64,000 bases of DNA from Alitta virens (GCA_932294295.1 OW028581.1:15901162-15965161); one strand, 5' to 3'; positions 22,628 through 33,050 are shown, counted from the stretch's first letter. Translations and numbers: made by a program. The notes: generated by a model from the letters alone, not told the origin.

Positions 22628-23206
22628 ATGGAGCCAGAGATGGAGATGGATATGGATATGGATATGGAGATGGATATGGAGATGAATCCCGGTAAGGTTG
22701 AAAAAGAAGACAAAGAAGCTCTTTTTAAGTTCGAGTCTCCCTCTTCAACAGCAATCATAGGCCCATCAATGGTGGGAAAAACTGTTCTGGCACTGTCTAT
22801 AGTGAAGAATGCGAAGCTGATGTACACTATACAACCGCAGAAGATCTTGTACGCTTACGGTGTCTATCAGAAAAAGTTCAAAGACCTGGAAGATCAGGTG
22901 CCTAATCTAACACTTCATCTGGGATTGCCCACCAGGGAGACGATAGAAGGTCTGAAAAGTGAAGACGGTAACAATCTAGTGGTTCTGGACGACCTTATGG
23001 ACGAAATATGCAAGTCCAGCGAAATGTGTTCTCTGTTTACCAGAGAAGTTCATCACGGACGCATTTCGGTAATAATGATATCTCAAAATGTCTATCACCA
23101 GTCGTGCTACTCGCGCACCATTAGCCTCAACACTAGCTACTTGATATTGATGAAGACATGCCGAGACTTACAGCACCTCGGCAACAGCAACAGCAACAGC
23201 CAGTAA
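22628..23206 (+). CDS. ATP: Polinton packaging ATPase (FtsK/A32-like), probably C-terminally truncated
   Basis: The frame has 192 residues. A methionine-aspartate-glutamate repeat at the start (residues 1-20) is followed by the ATPase core. Walker A is GPSMVGKT near residue 46, Walker B is NLVVLDDLMDE near residue 119, and the sensor-like MISQNVYHQ stretch follows. The segment RTISLNTSYLILMK fits the family. Family members normally extend some 40 residues further. Here the frame ends in an Asn-Ser run encoded by an AACAGC repeat, so the C-terminus is likely lost or shifted. The family drives DNA packaging into capsids. Confidence 0.9.
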   Translation: MEPEMEMDMDMDMEMDMEMNPGKVEKEDKEALFKFESPSSTAIIGPSMVGKTVLALSIVKNAKLMYTIQPQKILYAYGVYQKKFKDLEDQVPNLTLHLGLPTRETIEGLKSEDGNNLVVLDDLMDEICKSSEMCSLFTREVHHGRISVIMISQNVYHQSCYSRTISLNTSYLILMKTCRDLQHLGNSNSNSQ

Positions 23207-23380
23207 CTCTGGTAAATCGCGCAACTTCAGGACTACTGCGGCGTCTAGGAAAAAACTAAGAGAGCTCTACGTCAGCCACTACAGGCTACTGGTTGAGTTC
23301 TTGGAGCGTTGCTTGCCACCACTGAAAAGTCTGTTAAACGGCGAGGAACATGACACAGACTATGAAATTTAACCGCAAGG

Positions 23381-24049
23381 TTGATTGCGGGCAACAAAAA
23401 AATGTTGGACGATGAGCCCGGGCGAATGGCCGCAGCCGCAGGCGGTGCGGGCCAGTCACCCTCCTTTCGAGTGTCCAGAGAGGTACAGACAGTGCCGGCT
23501 TCTAGTGCTGGAGGAGGGCACCTTGAGACAGGGGGGCCGCCGGGTTGCAATGGAAATACAATGACGAGCGGTTCTCAGACTCCTGGAGATGGAGATAATG
23601 GAGATAATAGAGAGACGATGTCTTCGAGTCATTTTAAACACGCTCGGGCTAATGCGGGGACTCTGACTCCGACTCTGAGGACAGGACAGCTAGATCTTCT
23701 GAGGGAGTATATTATAAGTAAAATTGACTCCCAGCTGAGGGACCAGTCACTGAGAAACAAGGCAGTAGCTATACTGTATCTACTGTCATCGCGCAGTGAC
23801 AGCGACAGTGACAGTGACAGTGACAGTGACAGTGACAGTGAAGGCGGCTTTGAGAACTATTACCTTGACCTGCTGCTGCACACTCAGTTGAGCTCTTTCC
23901 CTGTACCTCTCAAACACCACAAGCTGTACTGGCACATGTTACGCCATGGTGTACCACTGAATTTAATCACCAATGTTAAATTACGACGTATATTGCATTA
24001 CATGAAGAACAAATACCAGGTAAAGAAGAAGAAGAAGAAGAAGAATTAG
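23381..24049 (+). CDS. Polinton hypothetical protein with Ser-Asp repeat
   Basis: The frame of 222 residues starts MIAGNKKMLDDEPG. A disordered first half precedes a helical segment (LDLLREYIISKIDSQL), an SD repeat around residues 138-150, and a C-terminal helical segment with HHKLYWHMLRHGVPLN. It ends in a lysine run. A CAG|GTAAAG at about 24019 could be a splice donor, which would drop the lysine run. No family is recognised. Confidence 0.45.
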   Translation: MIAGNKKMLDDEPGRMAAAAGGAGQSPSFRVSREVQTVPASSAGGGHLETGGPPGCNGNTMTSGSQTPGDGDNGDNRETMSSSHFKHARANAGTLTPTLRTGQLDLLREYIISKIDSQLRDQSLRNKAVAILYLLSSRSDSDSDSDSDSDSDSEGGFENYYLDLLLHTQLSSFPVPLKHHKLYWHMLRHGVPLNLITNVKLRRILHYMKNKYQVKKKKKKKN

Positions 24050-24435
24050 TGGTGAGGCCGAAGAGTAGAAAGAGGAAAATACCGACTGAGGCTGACACCG
24101 ACGCATACGAGGACACTGACACTGGCACTGAGACTGCAGTTGAGACTAGAGCTGAAACTGGAGTTGAAACAGGAGATGAGACTGCGAATAATACCGACAA
24201 TAATACTAAGACCGGGATAAAGACCAAGACCAAGGCCAAAGCCAATGCTGACACATCAAGGCCAAGACCAAGACAAAGACCAAGACCAAGACCAAGACCA
24301 AGACCAAGACCAAGACTGAGACCCAGACTGAGACCCAGACTGAGACCCAGACTGAGACCCAGACTGAGACCCAGACAGACCGGTGGAACAGTTAATACTA
24401 GCGAGGGATCGTGGATCAACGTCACAACCAAATAG
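24049..24435 (+). CDS. Polinton arginine-proline repeat frame, doubtful gene
   Basis: A frame of about 128 codons lacks an ATG and starts at GTG directly after the preceding frame. It holds a basic start (KSRKRKIP), threonine-glutamate runs and a long Arg-Pro/Arg-Leu repeat encoded by AAGACC and CCCAGACTGAGA units. It could be a frameshifted extension of the 23381 gene, an intron, or a separate DNA-binding tail. It overlaps the start of the integrase frame. Confidence 0.25.
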   Translation: MVRPKSRKRKIPTEADTDAYEDTDTGTETAVETRAETGVETGDETANNTDNNTKTGIKTKTKAKANADTSRPRPRQRPRPRPRPRPRPRLRPRLRPRLRPRLRPRLRPRQTGGTVNTSEGSWINVTTK

Positions 24436-24437
24436 CA

Positions 24438-25640
24438 ATGGTGCTCCCCAAGGACATAGACGCCTATCTAACGCGTAGATTTTACAACCACAGATCACCG
24501 GGTAGCTTCACCAGTGCTGCAAAGTTACACTCCGTTATTAAGAGCGAAGGGCGTTACGGCATAAGTCTGAGAAGAATTGAGGACTGGGCACAGACACAGG
24601 ACATTGTCACTTTACACAAGTCAGCTCGTGAAAAGCCTCAAAAGTATAGAAGAGTCATAGCGCCTGGTATGAACCACCTGTGGGACTGTGACCTGCTTGT
24701 CCTGACTGGAGAAAGGTTCAAGAATGCCAATGAAGGTTTCGCGTATATCCTGACTACTATAGATGTCTTCTCGAGATACTGCAGGGTCCAACCTGTCAAA
24801 AGTAAAAGTGCTAAACACCTGAAACTGGGGTTCAGTGAAATATTTGACATGACAGGACCACTAGCACTACCAAAGTTCATAAGGTCCGACAGGGGGACCG
24901 AATTCACAAACTCGATAGTCAGTGATTTACTTAAAGACAAAGGAATCAAACACATCTTCACAAATACAGAAACCAAGGCGAACTACGCCGAAGCGGTGAT
25001 TAAAGGATTAAAAAAGAGGTTGTTCCAATACTTTCAATACACCAACAGCTACAGCTATCTGAGTGAGCTCCAGGACATAGTCGATTCGTACAACAGCACT
25101 ATTCACTCTAGCATCGGAGTGAGACCTGACAGTGTCAACGGTGAAAACGAGCAGGAAATTTGGGACTATCAATATATCGCTAGTCAAAATACTAAAGACT
25201 TGACACGAGCCTTCAAGAGAGCCATTTCAACAGCGAGGAACAAGAGGAGCAATCCATACAAATTCGCATTAGGTCAGCGTGTCAGAGTGTCCTATCATCG
25301 TAAAAAGAATTTTTTTCGATCATACGACGAGCAGTTTACTGGCGAGGTATTTGCAATCAGAGCAAGGAAATTCTCTGACGGTGTTGCAGTCTATTACCTC
25401 AGCGACTACGATGGTGATGAGGTTGATGGACCCTTCTACGCACATGAGCTGACACCGGTGAAATTTGACCCGGATGCTTTTTTCAAGATCGAAAAAGTAC
25501 TCAAGAAGCGTGCGAGACGTGACGGAGTTGAAGAAAGTCTAGTTAAGTATCAGTCATGGCCGAGTAAATATAACCAGTGGATTCTCAGCTCTAACCTCAA
25601 GACATTGAAAACGGGGAGACAGCGTAAAAAAAAAAAATGA
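24438..25640 (+). CDS. INT: Polinton retroviral-type integrase
   Basis: The intact frame has 400 residues when read from the ATG at 24438 (MVLPKDIDAYL). The N-terminal part has the Polinton-type YNHRSPGSFTSAAKL helix-turn segment. The catalytic core carries the DDE triad: D in LWDCDLL, D in FIRSDRGTEF and E in NYAEAVIKGLKKRL. The end resembles a chromodomain (FFKIEKVLKKR then VKYQSWPSKYNQWI), as in Maverick integrases. It would insert the element and create the 6-bp duplication. It is the only large core gene of this copy with no visible lesion. Confidence 0.95.
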   Translation: MVLPKDIDAYLTRRFYNHRSPGSFTSAAKLHSVIKSEGRYGISLRRIEDWAQTQDIVTLHKSAREKPQKYRRVIAPGMNHLWDCDLLVLTGERFKNANEGFAYILTTIDVFSRYCRVQPVKSKSAKHLKLGFSEIFDMTGPLALPKFIRSDRGTEFTNSIVSDLLKDKGIKHIFTNTETKANYAEAVIKGLKKRLFQYFQYTNSYSYLSELQDIVDSYNSTIHSSIGVRPDSVNGENEQEIWDYQYIASQNTKDLTRAFKRAISTARNKRSNPYKFALGQRVRVSYHRKKNFFRSYDEQFTGEVFAIRARKFSDGVAVYYLSDYDGDEVDGPFYAHELTPVKFDPDAFFKIEKVLKKRARRDGVEESLVKYQSWPSKYNQWILSSNLKTLKTGRQRKKKK

Positions 25641-25677
25641 CAGGGTTGATTTAAAAGACAAAAAAAAAACAAAACAA

Positions 25678-26124
25678 ATGTATATTTATTTGTCTAGTGA
25701 TCAGTCAATGGAGATAAGCCCTGCTAATACAGCGGGGAAGTTCACAGTTCAGCTACCAGAAGCATTCACGTGTCCCCTTAATACGATACACGGAGGGCGG
25801 TGGTATTTGGGCCTGATCGAGATAGTTGTACCACCAATCTCAGCAGGCTCTGGTAAATGGGATGTGCTCTACGTGACATGTCCTCATGTGGAGGGAGTTG
25901 TGACTGGTGACATGTACAGCACAGTGTTGAGATCGGTGCCACTGGCTGAAATAAGACGCCTCAACCATGTACGTTTTCAATCAGTACTCTACACACCACT
26001 GAGAGTGAATGACGTCAGGCTTATTTCCATTAAACTGAGGAATTCGAGCGGTACAGTGCTACCAGAGCTTGCCCTGGAAACCAAACATTCGACTAAGTGC
26101 ACTCTAGAGTTAGTATGGAAGTGA
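25678..26124 (+). CDS. mCP: Polinton minor capsid (penton-type) protein
   Basis: The intact frame has 148 residues and starts MYIYLSSDQSMEISPANTAG. The opening pattern, 'hydrophobic L.S..S....P.NT...F...L', followed by GRWYLGLIEIVVPP, is the signature of the Polinton minor capsid protein, a single jelly roll thought to form the pentons. Family length is about 150-250 residues, so this is at the short end and may lack a C-terminal part. It overlaps the next gene by 10 bp and sits directly upstream of the capsid block. Confidence 0.75.
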   Translation: MYIYLSSDQSMEISPANTAGKFTVQLPEAFTCPLNTIHGGRWYLGLIEIVVPPISAGSGKWDVLYVTCPHVEGVVTGDMYSTVLRSVPLAEIRRLNHVRFQSVLYTPLRVNDVRLISIKLRNSSGTVLPELALETKHSTKCTLELVWK

Positions 26125-26521
26125 GATACAAATCGCTGGCAGCGATGGAGGCTGGACCCTGGATAGAACATTTTAAAAAAACTGCCGGTGATACCAGCAT
26201 ACTGACGACTCGTCCAAGACCTGTGGTGATCAAAAGGTCACGCAACAGCGAGAATACTGGTCGACTGATTAATGACAGTTTACCCCTGACAATAGTGTCC
26301 CCTGTGGGCCAGTCTAATGAAATGGCTGCAGCGGATCTCAACATGGAAATGGATAAAAGGACAGCGGGAGGCTCAACAGCTTCAGTCGGAGGATCGCACA
26401 GGTCAGGCGTACAGCGAGCTAGGAAAAGAAAGCAGTCTCATCCAGCTAGTGCATCTAACACTGACAGGAAAAAAAAATTGCTAAGATAAAGGACATTTTC
26501 AGTGGACATTGCGACAGGTGA
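26115..26521 (+). pseudogene. PX: Polinton small basic capsid-block protein, frameshifted near its end
   Basis: The frame starts MEVRYKSLAAMEAGPW and is 124 codons long to its stop at 26489. Its second half is basic (RARKRKQSH). Beyond a run of A at 26469-26477 the next frame continues with IAKIKDIFSG and stops at 26521. A short KDIFS-like end is what I recall for this gene in other Polintons, so a one-base shift in the A run is likely. The gene's place between minor and major capsid genes and its basic charge suggest a virion-associated or DNA-condensing role, which is not proven. Confidence 0.55.
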
Positions 26522-27890
26522 AAAAGTTCTGGAATCAATTGACCTAGCCTATGATGACACGCTTAATTTGTTCAGTCTACCTCTCAGTAATCTAGGAGTT
26601 ACCGATGTTAAATATTTACCTCACAAGCCAATCAATCAATTTTCGGCTGAGGGTGATGTGAAATTTCATGTACCCGGAGCTGGCACAGCTTACATAGACC
26701 TGTCTAGTGTCTACCTAAAGACAAGGGTTAGGCTAGTTAAAGGTGACGGGTCACCCATTCCTGAGAGGCCTGCAGGAAAGAAAAAAGCTGCTGCTGCCGA
26801 GGCTGATGCGGAGGCTGAGACAGAGTCTGAAGGAGAGTGGAGCGTGGGAGTGGTCAACAACTTGGCTCACGCTCTCTGGGATCAAGTGGAGGTGCGCCTT
26901 AACGATAGAGTTGTGACAGGAGGCCAGACAGGCTACAGCTACAAGGCATTGATAAATACTCTCCTAGGAGTGGGAGAGCAAAATGATTCTCAGCTAGAAT
27001 GTTGTATGTTCGAGAAAGACACGGCTGGCTATATGAATGACGTGAGCATGGCAATGGGAGGAAATTATGGATTTAAAAAGAGAGCAGCACTCTTGAGCGC
27101 CAGCAAAACTGTGGAGCTACTGAGTAAAGTGGATGTGGATGTCTTCAAAGTGAACAAGTTGCTTTTAAACGGAGTCTCCATAGACATGACTCTCACACCG
27201 ACTTTAAGGTGGCTTCAGGCTGCTGAGTTCAAACCTCGGCAAGAGCGACTACAAGCTGGAGATTAAGGACATTACACTTATTCTGAAACACGTGACACCC
27301 TCAAATTTGGTGTTACTGAGTCATCAAAAAGTCATGGAGGAGGAGATCTCTCTGGCTGAGTATTTCTACAAGAGAGAAGAATTACGAAAATTTAATTTAG
27401 CTAGGGACACTTCCTCTTATTACATAGAAGATGCGTTCAATGGTCGAATACCGAGCAAGATTGTTTTGGGGTTTGTTGCTGGCGAATCTATGAGTGGTAG
27501 CATTGACAGGAACCCATACAATTTCAGTCACTATGATGTCACATACATCAATGTGAGCCTATCGGGTATGCCAGCGCCTTCTGGACCACTAAGTATTGAC
27601 TTCTCAGAGGGCAAGTACATACACTGCTATTCGGAACTTTATAAGGAAAGACCAATTTCAATAGCAAGGCCAGAATCAGGAGAGAGGAATACGAAGAGGG
27701 ATACAGTTTATTTGTCATAGACTTAGCTCCTCAAAACTATGAAGACTTTTATCCTGTGACGCGTGATGGAAGTGTGAGAATAGAACTCAGATTTAAATCA
27801 CCACTGCCAGAATCGGCTGTCATGATTACAAAAGTGACATACCCCGGATTATTCCAGGTTGATTACGCACGCAACATCTACCTGACATGA
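26502..27890 (+). pseudogene. MCP: Polinton major capsid protein, frameshifted
   Basis: Three frames in sequence: 26502-27266, about 27230-27720, and about 27680-27890. The first holds NLFSLPLSNLGV and the conserved VPGAGTAYIDLSSVYL, typical of the double jelly-roll major capsid protein of Polintons. The last holds GYSLFVIDLAPQ and ends ARNIYLT. Frameshifts lie near 27230 and near 27685. An Ala-Glu-rich insertion lies near residues 95-110. No ATG opens the first frame: it follows directly, in the same frame, on the TAA of the upstream basic protein, and GTG at 26502 is the first conventional option. The stop overlaps the protease ATG as ATGA. Confidence 0.9.
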
Positions 27891-28353
27891 ACACTGATCG
27901 AATATACGAAATACTGTGGAATGACCCCTGGACGTCGTCGCACGTATTGGCCGTAATACCTTGCAATGCTCTGAAATACGCCCCTGCAAACAGCGGGGGC
28001 TTCATAGTGAATTGTAATGAAAACTCGTACTTACGCGGAGATGTCGGACACTGGATTTTTTTCTGAGGATTCATGGTTCCGGTAGACGTAATGATGTCAA
28101 CGCTGTACTAGAAGTTTTCGATGCGCTGGGGCTCCAGTCCTACAATGAAGAGATCAACGAGTTCATGAAACGATTTAGGAATTGCTACATCAATCACCAA
28201 CACATTTCAGACTCCAATTGTGGTTTTTACACTCTAGCCTACTCGTATTATAGCTGTAGAGGGTTTAAGACATCAACCGTTTTGAATATACTTAAAGAGG
28301 TTGGAAATGTAGAAGAGCATTGTTTGGCGTTATACGGAGTCAAGAAAGCTTAA
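27887..28353 (+). pseudogene. PRO: Polinton adenain-like cysteine protease, frameshifted
   Basis: Starts at the ATG overlapping the capsid stop (MNTDRIYEILWNDPW). The catalytic histidine lies in RGDVGHWIFF, near residue 56. A TGA and a frame change follow at about 28064, in a run of seven T. The second part carries VLEVFDALG and then the oxyanion glutamine and catalytic cysteine in INHQHISDSNCGFYTLAY. It ends GVKKA at 28353. The family cleaves capsid precursors during maturation. With the frame broken between His and Cys, this copy cannot make a working enzyme unless the break is bypassed. Confidence 0.85.
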
Positions 28354-29411
28354 TCCATTGTACACAAAAATAGCTAGACATTAGGAGTATTGCTATTAAT
28401 ATTATTATTATTATTTGTATTTAAGTATTTACATTGACCATTACTTAATGTCATACTACCATAGCGTAATACTGTCATACGCCCATACTGTCATACATAT
28501 ATACATTTGTATATTAGTGTTTATGTTTATGTATTGTTATTTGATTTTTTTTTTTTTTGGTTTTACTGTTAACTTAAAAGGTTTTAGATATAACACAAAT
28601 TTTTTGACATGTCTATAGGTGACATTCTGGAAGCATAAGTAATTATATCATATTGTGCTATGTTTAAGCATTACGTGTAGCGGTAGTATTTGTATGAGCT
28701 AAACGACAAAATCTCACTGTACTATTAATTACTCAACAATGTCTAATAAACATAGCGTATCTGAATTACACTAGTTCCTGTATTATGTGAGTAAAATACA
28801 CTAAAGAAATTTACTTACCTTTTCACGAGTATAGCTTTTCACGAGTATAGCCAGTGGTTGACGTGGAGAGTGGAGAGTGGAGAGTGGAGAGTATCGGGTG
28901 TTGGTCTCTCAAAACAGTCGGTGAAGATACGGAGAATGTAGTTTTTTCATGCAAAAACTTGAAGTGATGACATGACCACAGCAATGATGCTTTTTATATG
29001 ACTTTTTTGTCCCCTGGCTGTCTTGAGGGAGAGTTGGGCGGTGACTTGAAGACAGCCCGTTTTCAGCTGTCCACAGGTCTTAGCCATGCGGGTGACCTCG
29101 GAGGTCACAGGTGCTTTAGCATGTATGACTGTAGGTACTGACCGCTGACGCCTGCGGGGTCATTGGTAAGAGCCTGTTGTGTTCTTATCAGTGGTTTGTA
29201 AACGAGAGTGCTTAATTACCATAAGCGTTGGTCAGCGTACTGCTCATCTGCCTGACTTCAGTTTTTTTCAATCAGTGTGTTCTTTCAGATTTGTAGAAGG
29301 TCCTCAGGGCTAATTGACACAGGGTCTCATTGTTCAGACCTCTATGAGCGATTAAGAACTACACGCGATTTAACATTAAATTGAGCATTATAAATATAAA
29401 TATAAATATAG

Positions 29412-29451
<40 letters not shown>

Positions 29452-29512
29452 CTGGGAGTATACCTAACTAAGCCACTTCAATTTCAGCATGATTTAACGT
29501 TAAATAGGACAT

Positions 29513-29559
<47 letters not shown>

Positions 29560-29918
29560 CTGTAAGTATCACTAACTAAGACACTTCAATTTCAGTATTT
29601 ATTTATTTTTTTAATCGGCTCATGTGATTTACAGGCAAAATATACTTCTACAATCATTAAGTTATTTATCCGGTTAATAATGCTCATTTGTGTTGTACAA
29701 AGCTCCTGTAGTGAAAGTTTGAGTGAATATAACTCACAGTATGAATAGATTATACCCTCTCTATTGTCTAAGGGTTGGCATGGGAGTTGTAAGTCTTTTG
29801 TGCTGTTATGTAACGAGAGATTTACCCCCCTCTGAGCTGGCCTGCATTGGTCATGAGACTGGTCATTGAGCCATAAGATTTTGAAGAGATAAGACGTTTT
29901 GTATTGACAGATTAAAAA
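28354..29918. other. Polinton internal non-coding stretch with simple repeats
   Basis: No gene is seen. It contains GGAGAGT units near 28867-28892, two TA microsatellites (about 29418-29450 and 29518-29556) and a tandem duplication of about 115 bp (about 29366-29487 and 29488-29597) in which each copy ends ACTTCAATTTCAG. The promoter of the 29919 gene must lie here. Confidence 0.6.
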
Positions 29919-31324
29919 ATGCCTTGGATCTTATTCATTTTGGCATTGAATATATGCTCAGCTAATGCCTGGATTTGCAGGAACAATGGACAGTGCAGAT
30001 GCACATCATCCGGTGAAGTAATGTGCGATGACATCAAAGCAGCGCCGTATTTCATGATGGCTTACAGAGAGGGCAAGAGACTGACTCTAAAAACGTCCGG
30101 GGGTTTCAATGTTGGCAGTCTAAGAGATACAGTGGGGTTTGATAGAGTGATGATCATCGGTCTTTCGTTGGATCAATGCTCTCGGGTCACTGAGACATAT
30201 CCTTCGATCATGTGCGCCACGACTACTACTACTATGAGCAGACCCTTTACCACGATGGCCGGACCACCTTTAACTAGGCCTGCAGTCACAGAGACGCGCC
30301 CAGCTGCAGGAAGTGATGCTCCCGATCAGAGGCCAGCGCCAGCATTGAGGACTACTGTGAAAGGCATGCTTATCTGGACAGTGGTATCGGGGGCGATAGG
30401 GGCTATATTTACAGCGTGCATTCTGGTGAGTTTGGTAAACCTTCATGCTAGAATAAACACCCATGCACGCTGCAATGATCCGCCCATGTTTGCCATCAGC
30501 TGTTGCTTAATATGCATGGCGGTGATCTTATTTCCCTTCCATTGGTGCGCGAAAATCTGCAAGTGTACATCTTGCTGTTTGCATTCACTGGATAGGACTT
30601 TGAGTGGCAATTCCTCATCCTTCACCGCTTAAATAAGACTAGGTTAGTCACTCAATTACTCTGATTGTGTATTTTGAATACCTCATTATCATACAGCTCA
30701 TATTGATGCATATACACCTGATTAGATATCAATCTACTAAAGACTTCTCAATAATGATAGTGCACTGACATTATACGCATCATTAAATAGTAACAATCAT
30801 TCATCGTAACAGTGCAACCAATTGGTTTCTTTCGTTAACTTATTATTCTCTGCTTGTCATTCTGTAAAGTAAACAGAAAAATAAATGTGTTTTCTCTTCT
30901 TTCTTTACTTCAGGCAAAAGACTACATCTTTCTGAGGTGCAGAGAAATTGTTGTTACAATAGGCTTGCGCTTACTGGGGAGACTTCTTCTGATTTACATT
31001 TGGAACATTAACTTGGTAATAGCTATTGAACAAGCGGATGAACGTAATTTAGTTTTAGCAATTTTGGTCAGAATGACTCATTGGATGATAAGGACTATCG
31101 AGAGACGTAATGGCAATCACATGGCTAACGCCTACCGCCGCCCTGTACATGTACCCCACCCTGCCCCCGAGGGTAATGCTAGACCCGCTGTGGTTCAGCC
31201 TGCGCCTGCGCATGTGCCCGAGCGGAGACCGGTTGGTGTACGTTGTCAAAGAGATTTGCAGGGTCTGGATTTAAATAATATATTACCGGCTCGTTTAAGA
31301 AACCGTAATGTAGATAGAGCCTAA
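29919..31324 (+). CDS. Polinton accessory type I membrane protein, possibly alternatively spliced
   Basis: Unspliced reading: 29919-30632, 237 residues. Residues 1-17 form a signal peptide (MPWILFILALNICSANA). A cysteine-containing ectodomain follows (CRNNGQCRCTSSGEVMC), then a Thr/Pro-rich, mucin-like stalk around residues 105-140. A membrane segment (LIWTVVSGAIGAIFTACIL) comes next. After it the frame runs into a second hydrophobic, cysteine-rich part ending SSSFTA. Spliced reading: the strong donor CTG|GTGAGT at 30425/30426 and the acceptor TTTACTTCAG|GCAAAAG at 30914 are both phase 0. The joined product would replace that part with a basic, proline-rich tail and end at 31324 (RNRNVDRA). 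It is not recognised as any known family. Position inside the Polinton suggests a surface or host-interaction role, which is inference. Confidence 0.6.
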
Positions 31325-31390
31325 TGGCCGCTGGTACTATTTGTGACGGATATTATATGTATAGACTTTGGGGCTAGCTAATATGTCAAT

Positions 31391-31712
31391 TGTTTTTTTA
31401 TTAGTTTTTGCACTGATAATTATTGTTGCTGTCAGACTGACACTTATGACACTTCATGTCTTTGCTGAGGTAGATGTTGCTTGAACAATCTGACAGCTGC
31501 TTGATGATGGATAGTTTGTATAGACACTGGCTATTACTAGTTTGAGAATGTTTTGTTTTTTATTAGTTTTTTTGTGGATAATTATTGTGGCTGTCAGACT
31601 GACACTTATGACACTTCATGTCTTTGCTGAGGTAGATGTTGCTTGATCAATCTGACAGCTGTTTGATGATAGATAGTCTGTATAGACATTGGCTATTACT
31701 CGTTTGAGAATG
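31391..31712. repeat. Tandem duplication, two units of about 160 bp
   Basis: Units 31391-31550 and 31551-31712 share GACACTTATGACACTTCATG and CTTTGCTGAGGTAGATGTTG. They lie in the non-coding right arm of the Polinton. Confidence 0.9.
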
Positions 31713-32946
31713 TTTGTGAAACCCAGGTATTTCGCTTCCAATTAATTAACGGGCACTGCTTGATTTTTGCTATTAGAATTTTTGGTTTTTTTATTTTTTT
31801 TTATTTACCTATTAACATTGGTGTTACTTGGTGTTTGATATTTTCGTAACTCTTTTTTAACTATTGTTTGGTTCAAATGTTGTAACCATGGATATTTCTG
31901 TTTGATTCATTTATTGATTTAGAAGTGTGAAAGTATATGACATTTGTGTGTTAAGGTTAAGTGAGCATGAGTTGTTTTATAATGTTCTTTTCAAAATGTT
32001 TGATAAAAGGTTATATAGCTGCATCTTTTCAATGTTAATTTACATGTACTGTATGATTAGCAGTTTTATTATTATTATTATTATCTATTAATGGTGTTGG
32101 CATGAGACTGGATATTTTTTATTTTTTTATACTCTTTTTAATTTAACAGTGTGGATGCGTATAGGAGAGTTATGATAAAAGGAAACTATTTATTTTATTT
32201 TTTTTAGTTAGCACTGCATGTGGTGAAAGTGAGCGTGTGTTTGTTTGCATGATAATACATTTTTTAATAACAGTTTTAAACGGTATTTATTAAATGGTGT
32301 TTTCTGTTAAACTAAGAAAATGAGCATTGTACAATGACCTAGTTGACCTCAAAGCGATTAATTCGCAAAGAGTCACCCTTCCAGGCTGAAGACAAAAAAA
32401 TGACCAATGGTAGGAGGTTCTCAGCGGTGGGGGGCCTCAGGGTCTGGCCTAACAGTGGGCTGATTCAGTTCAATTCGAAATGACATTCAGTAAGCATCTC
32501 TGTATCAGAGCGCATGCATGCCTGTACTGCTGTTGAGCGAAAACAAAAAAAAAAAACAAAGAGAGAATTGTAAAGGCAATTTAACCTAAGTGGATTGACA
32601 TTCGCATAGACCTACTTTGTGGCATGGCTTTTCAGAATGTTAATGTCCACACTTAAGCTGATACATTGTGTACACTAAATTAATTTCACATCGTTATACA
32701 CTGCAACTGTTGTGTTGCTTTTTATAACACTTGACTTATCCTTGAAGGCTGCTCTATTACATGGCATTGCATTAGTAATGAGATTTATTAAATCATTTAA
32801 TTTAAGTTAGCATGTCCTAAAATATATATATATTTACACATGATTACATTTTAGCCTGAGGTCTTTCTTGGTGATGCGGAACGCACTCCATACGTCATAA
32901 CCACAGGCCTTAGGGCCTGAGGCAAAACTAACGTTTTGCTTGAGTA
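31713..32946. other. Polinton right arm, non-coding
   Basis: AT-rich, with many T runs and no open frame that looks like a gene. It ends at the right terminal inverted repeat. Confidence 0.5.
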
Positions 32947-33044
32947 GGACCTGATCTTAATAGCCGGGGGGCTTGCAGGGGATCCTTTAATCTTATAGCC
33001 TGAGGGGTCGGTATCCTTTGAAGATAAACTGGCACTATTGTAGT
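32947..33044 (-). repeat. Polinton right terminal inverted repeat
   Basis: Inverted match of 13525-13622 with three differences. The outer end reads CACTATTGTAGT and is followed by the target duplication TCCACT at 33045-33050. Confidence 0.95.
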
Positions 33045-33050
33045 TCCACT

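Larger units (their letters stand above)
13519..33050. mobile_element. Full-length Polinton/Maverick DNA transposon with target duplication
   Basis: The element runs from 13525 to 33044 (19,520 bp). It is flanked by the 6-bp duplication TCCACT at 13519-13524 and 33045-33050. Its 98-bp terminal inverted repeats differ at three visible sites. Six-base duplications, inverted repeats and a 15-20 kb length are hallmarks of Polintons. Inside are integrase, protein-primed DNA polymerase B, packaging ATPase, minor and major capsid proteins and cysteine protease, plus accessory genes. Left of about 15.5 kb genes read rightwards. From 16.2 to 22.5 kb they read leftwards. From 22.6 kb onwards they read rightwards again. 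Several core genes are frameshifted, so the copy is probably no longer autonomous. Confidence 0.95.
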
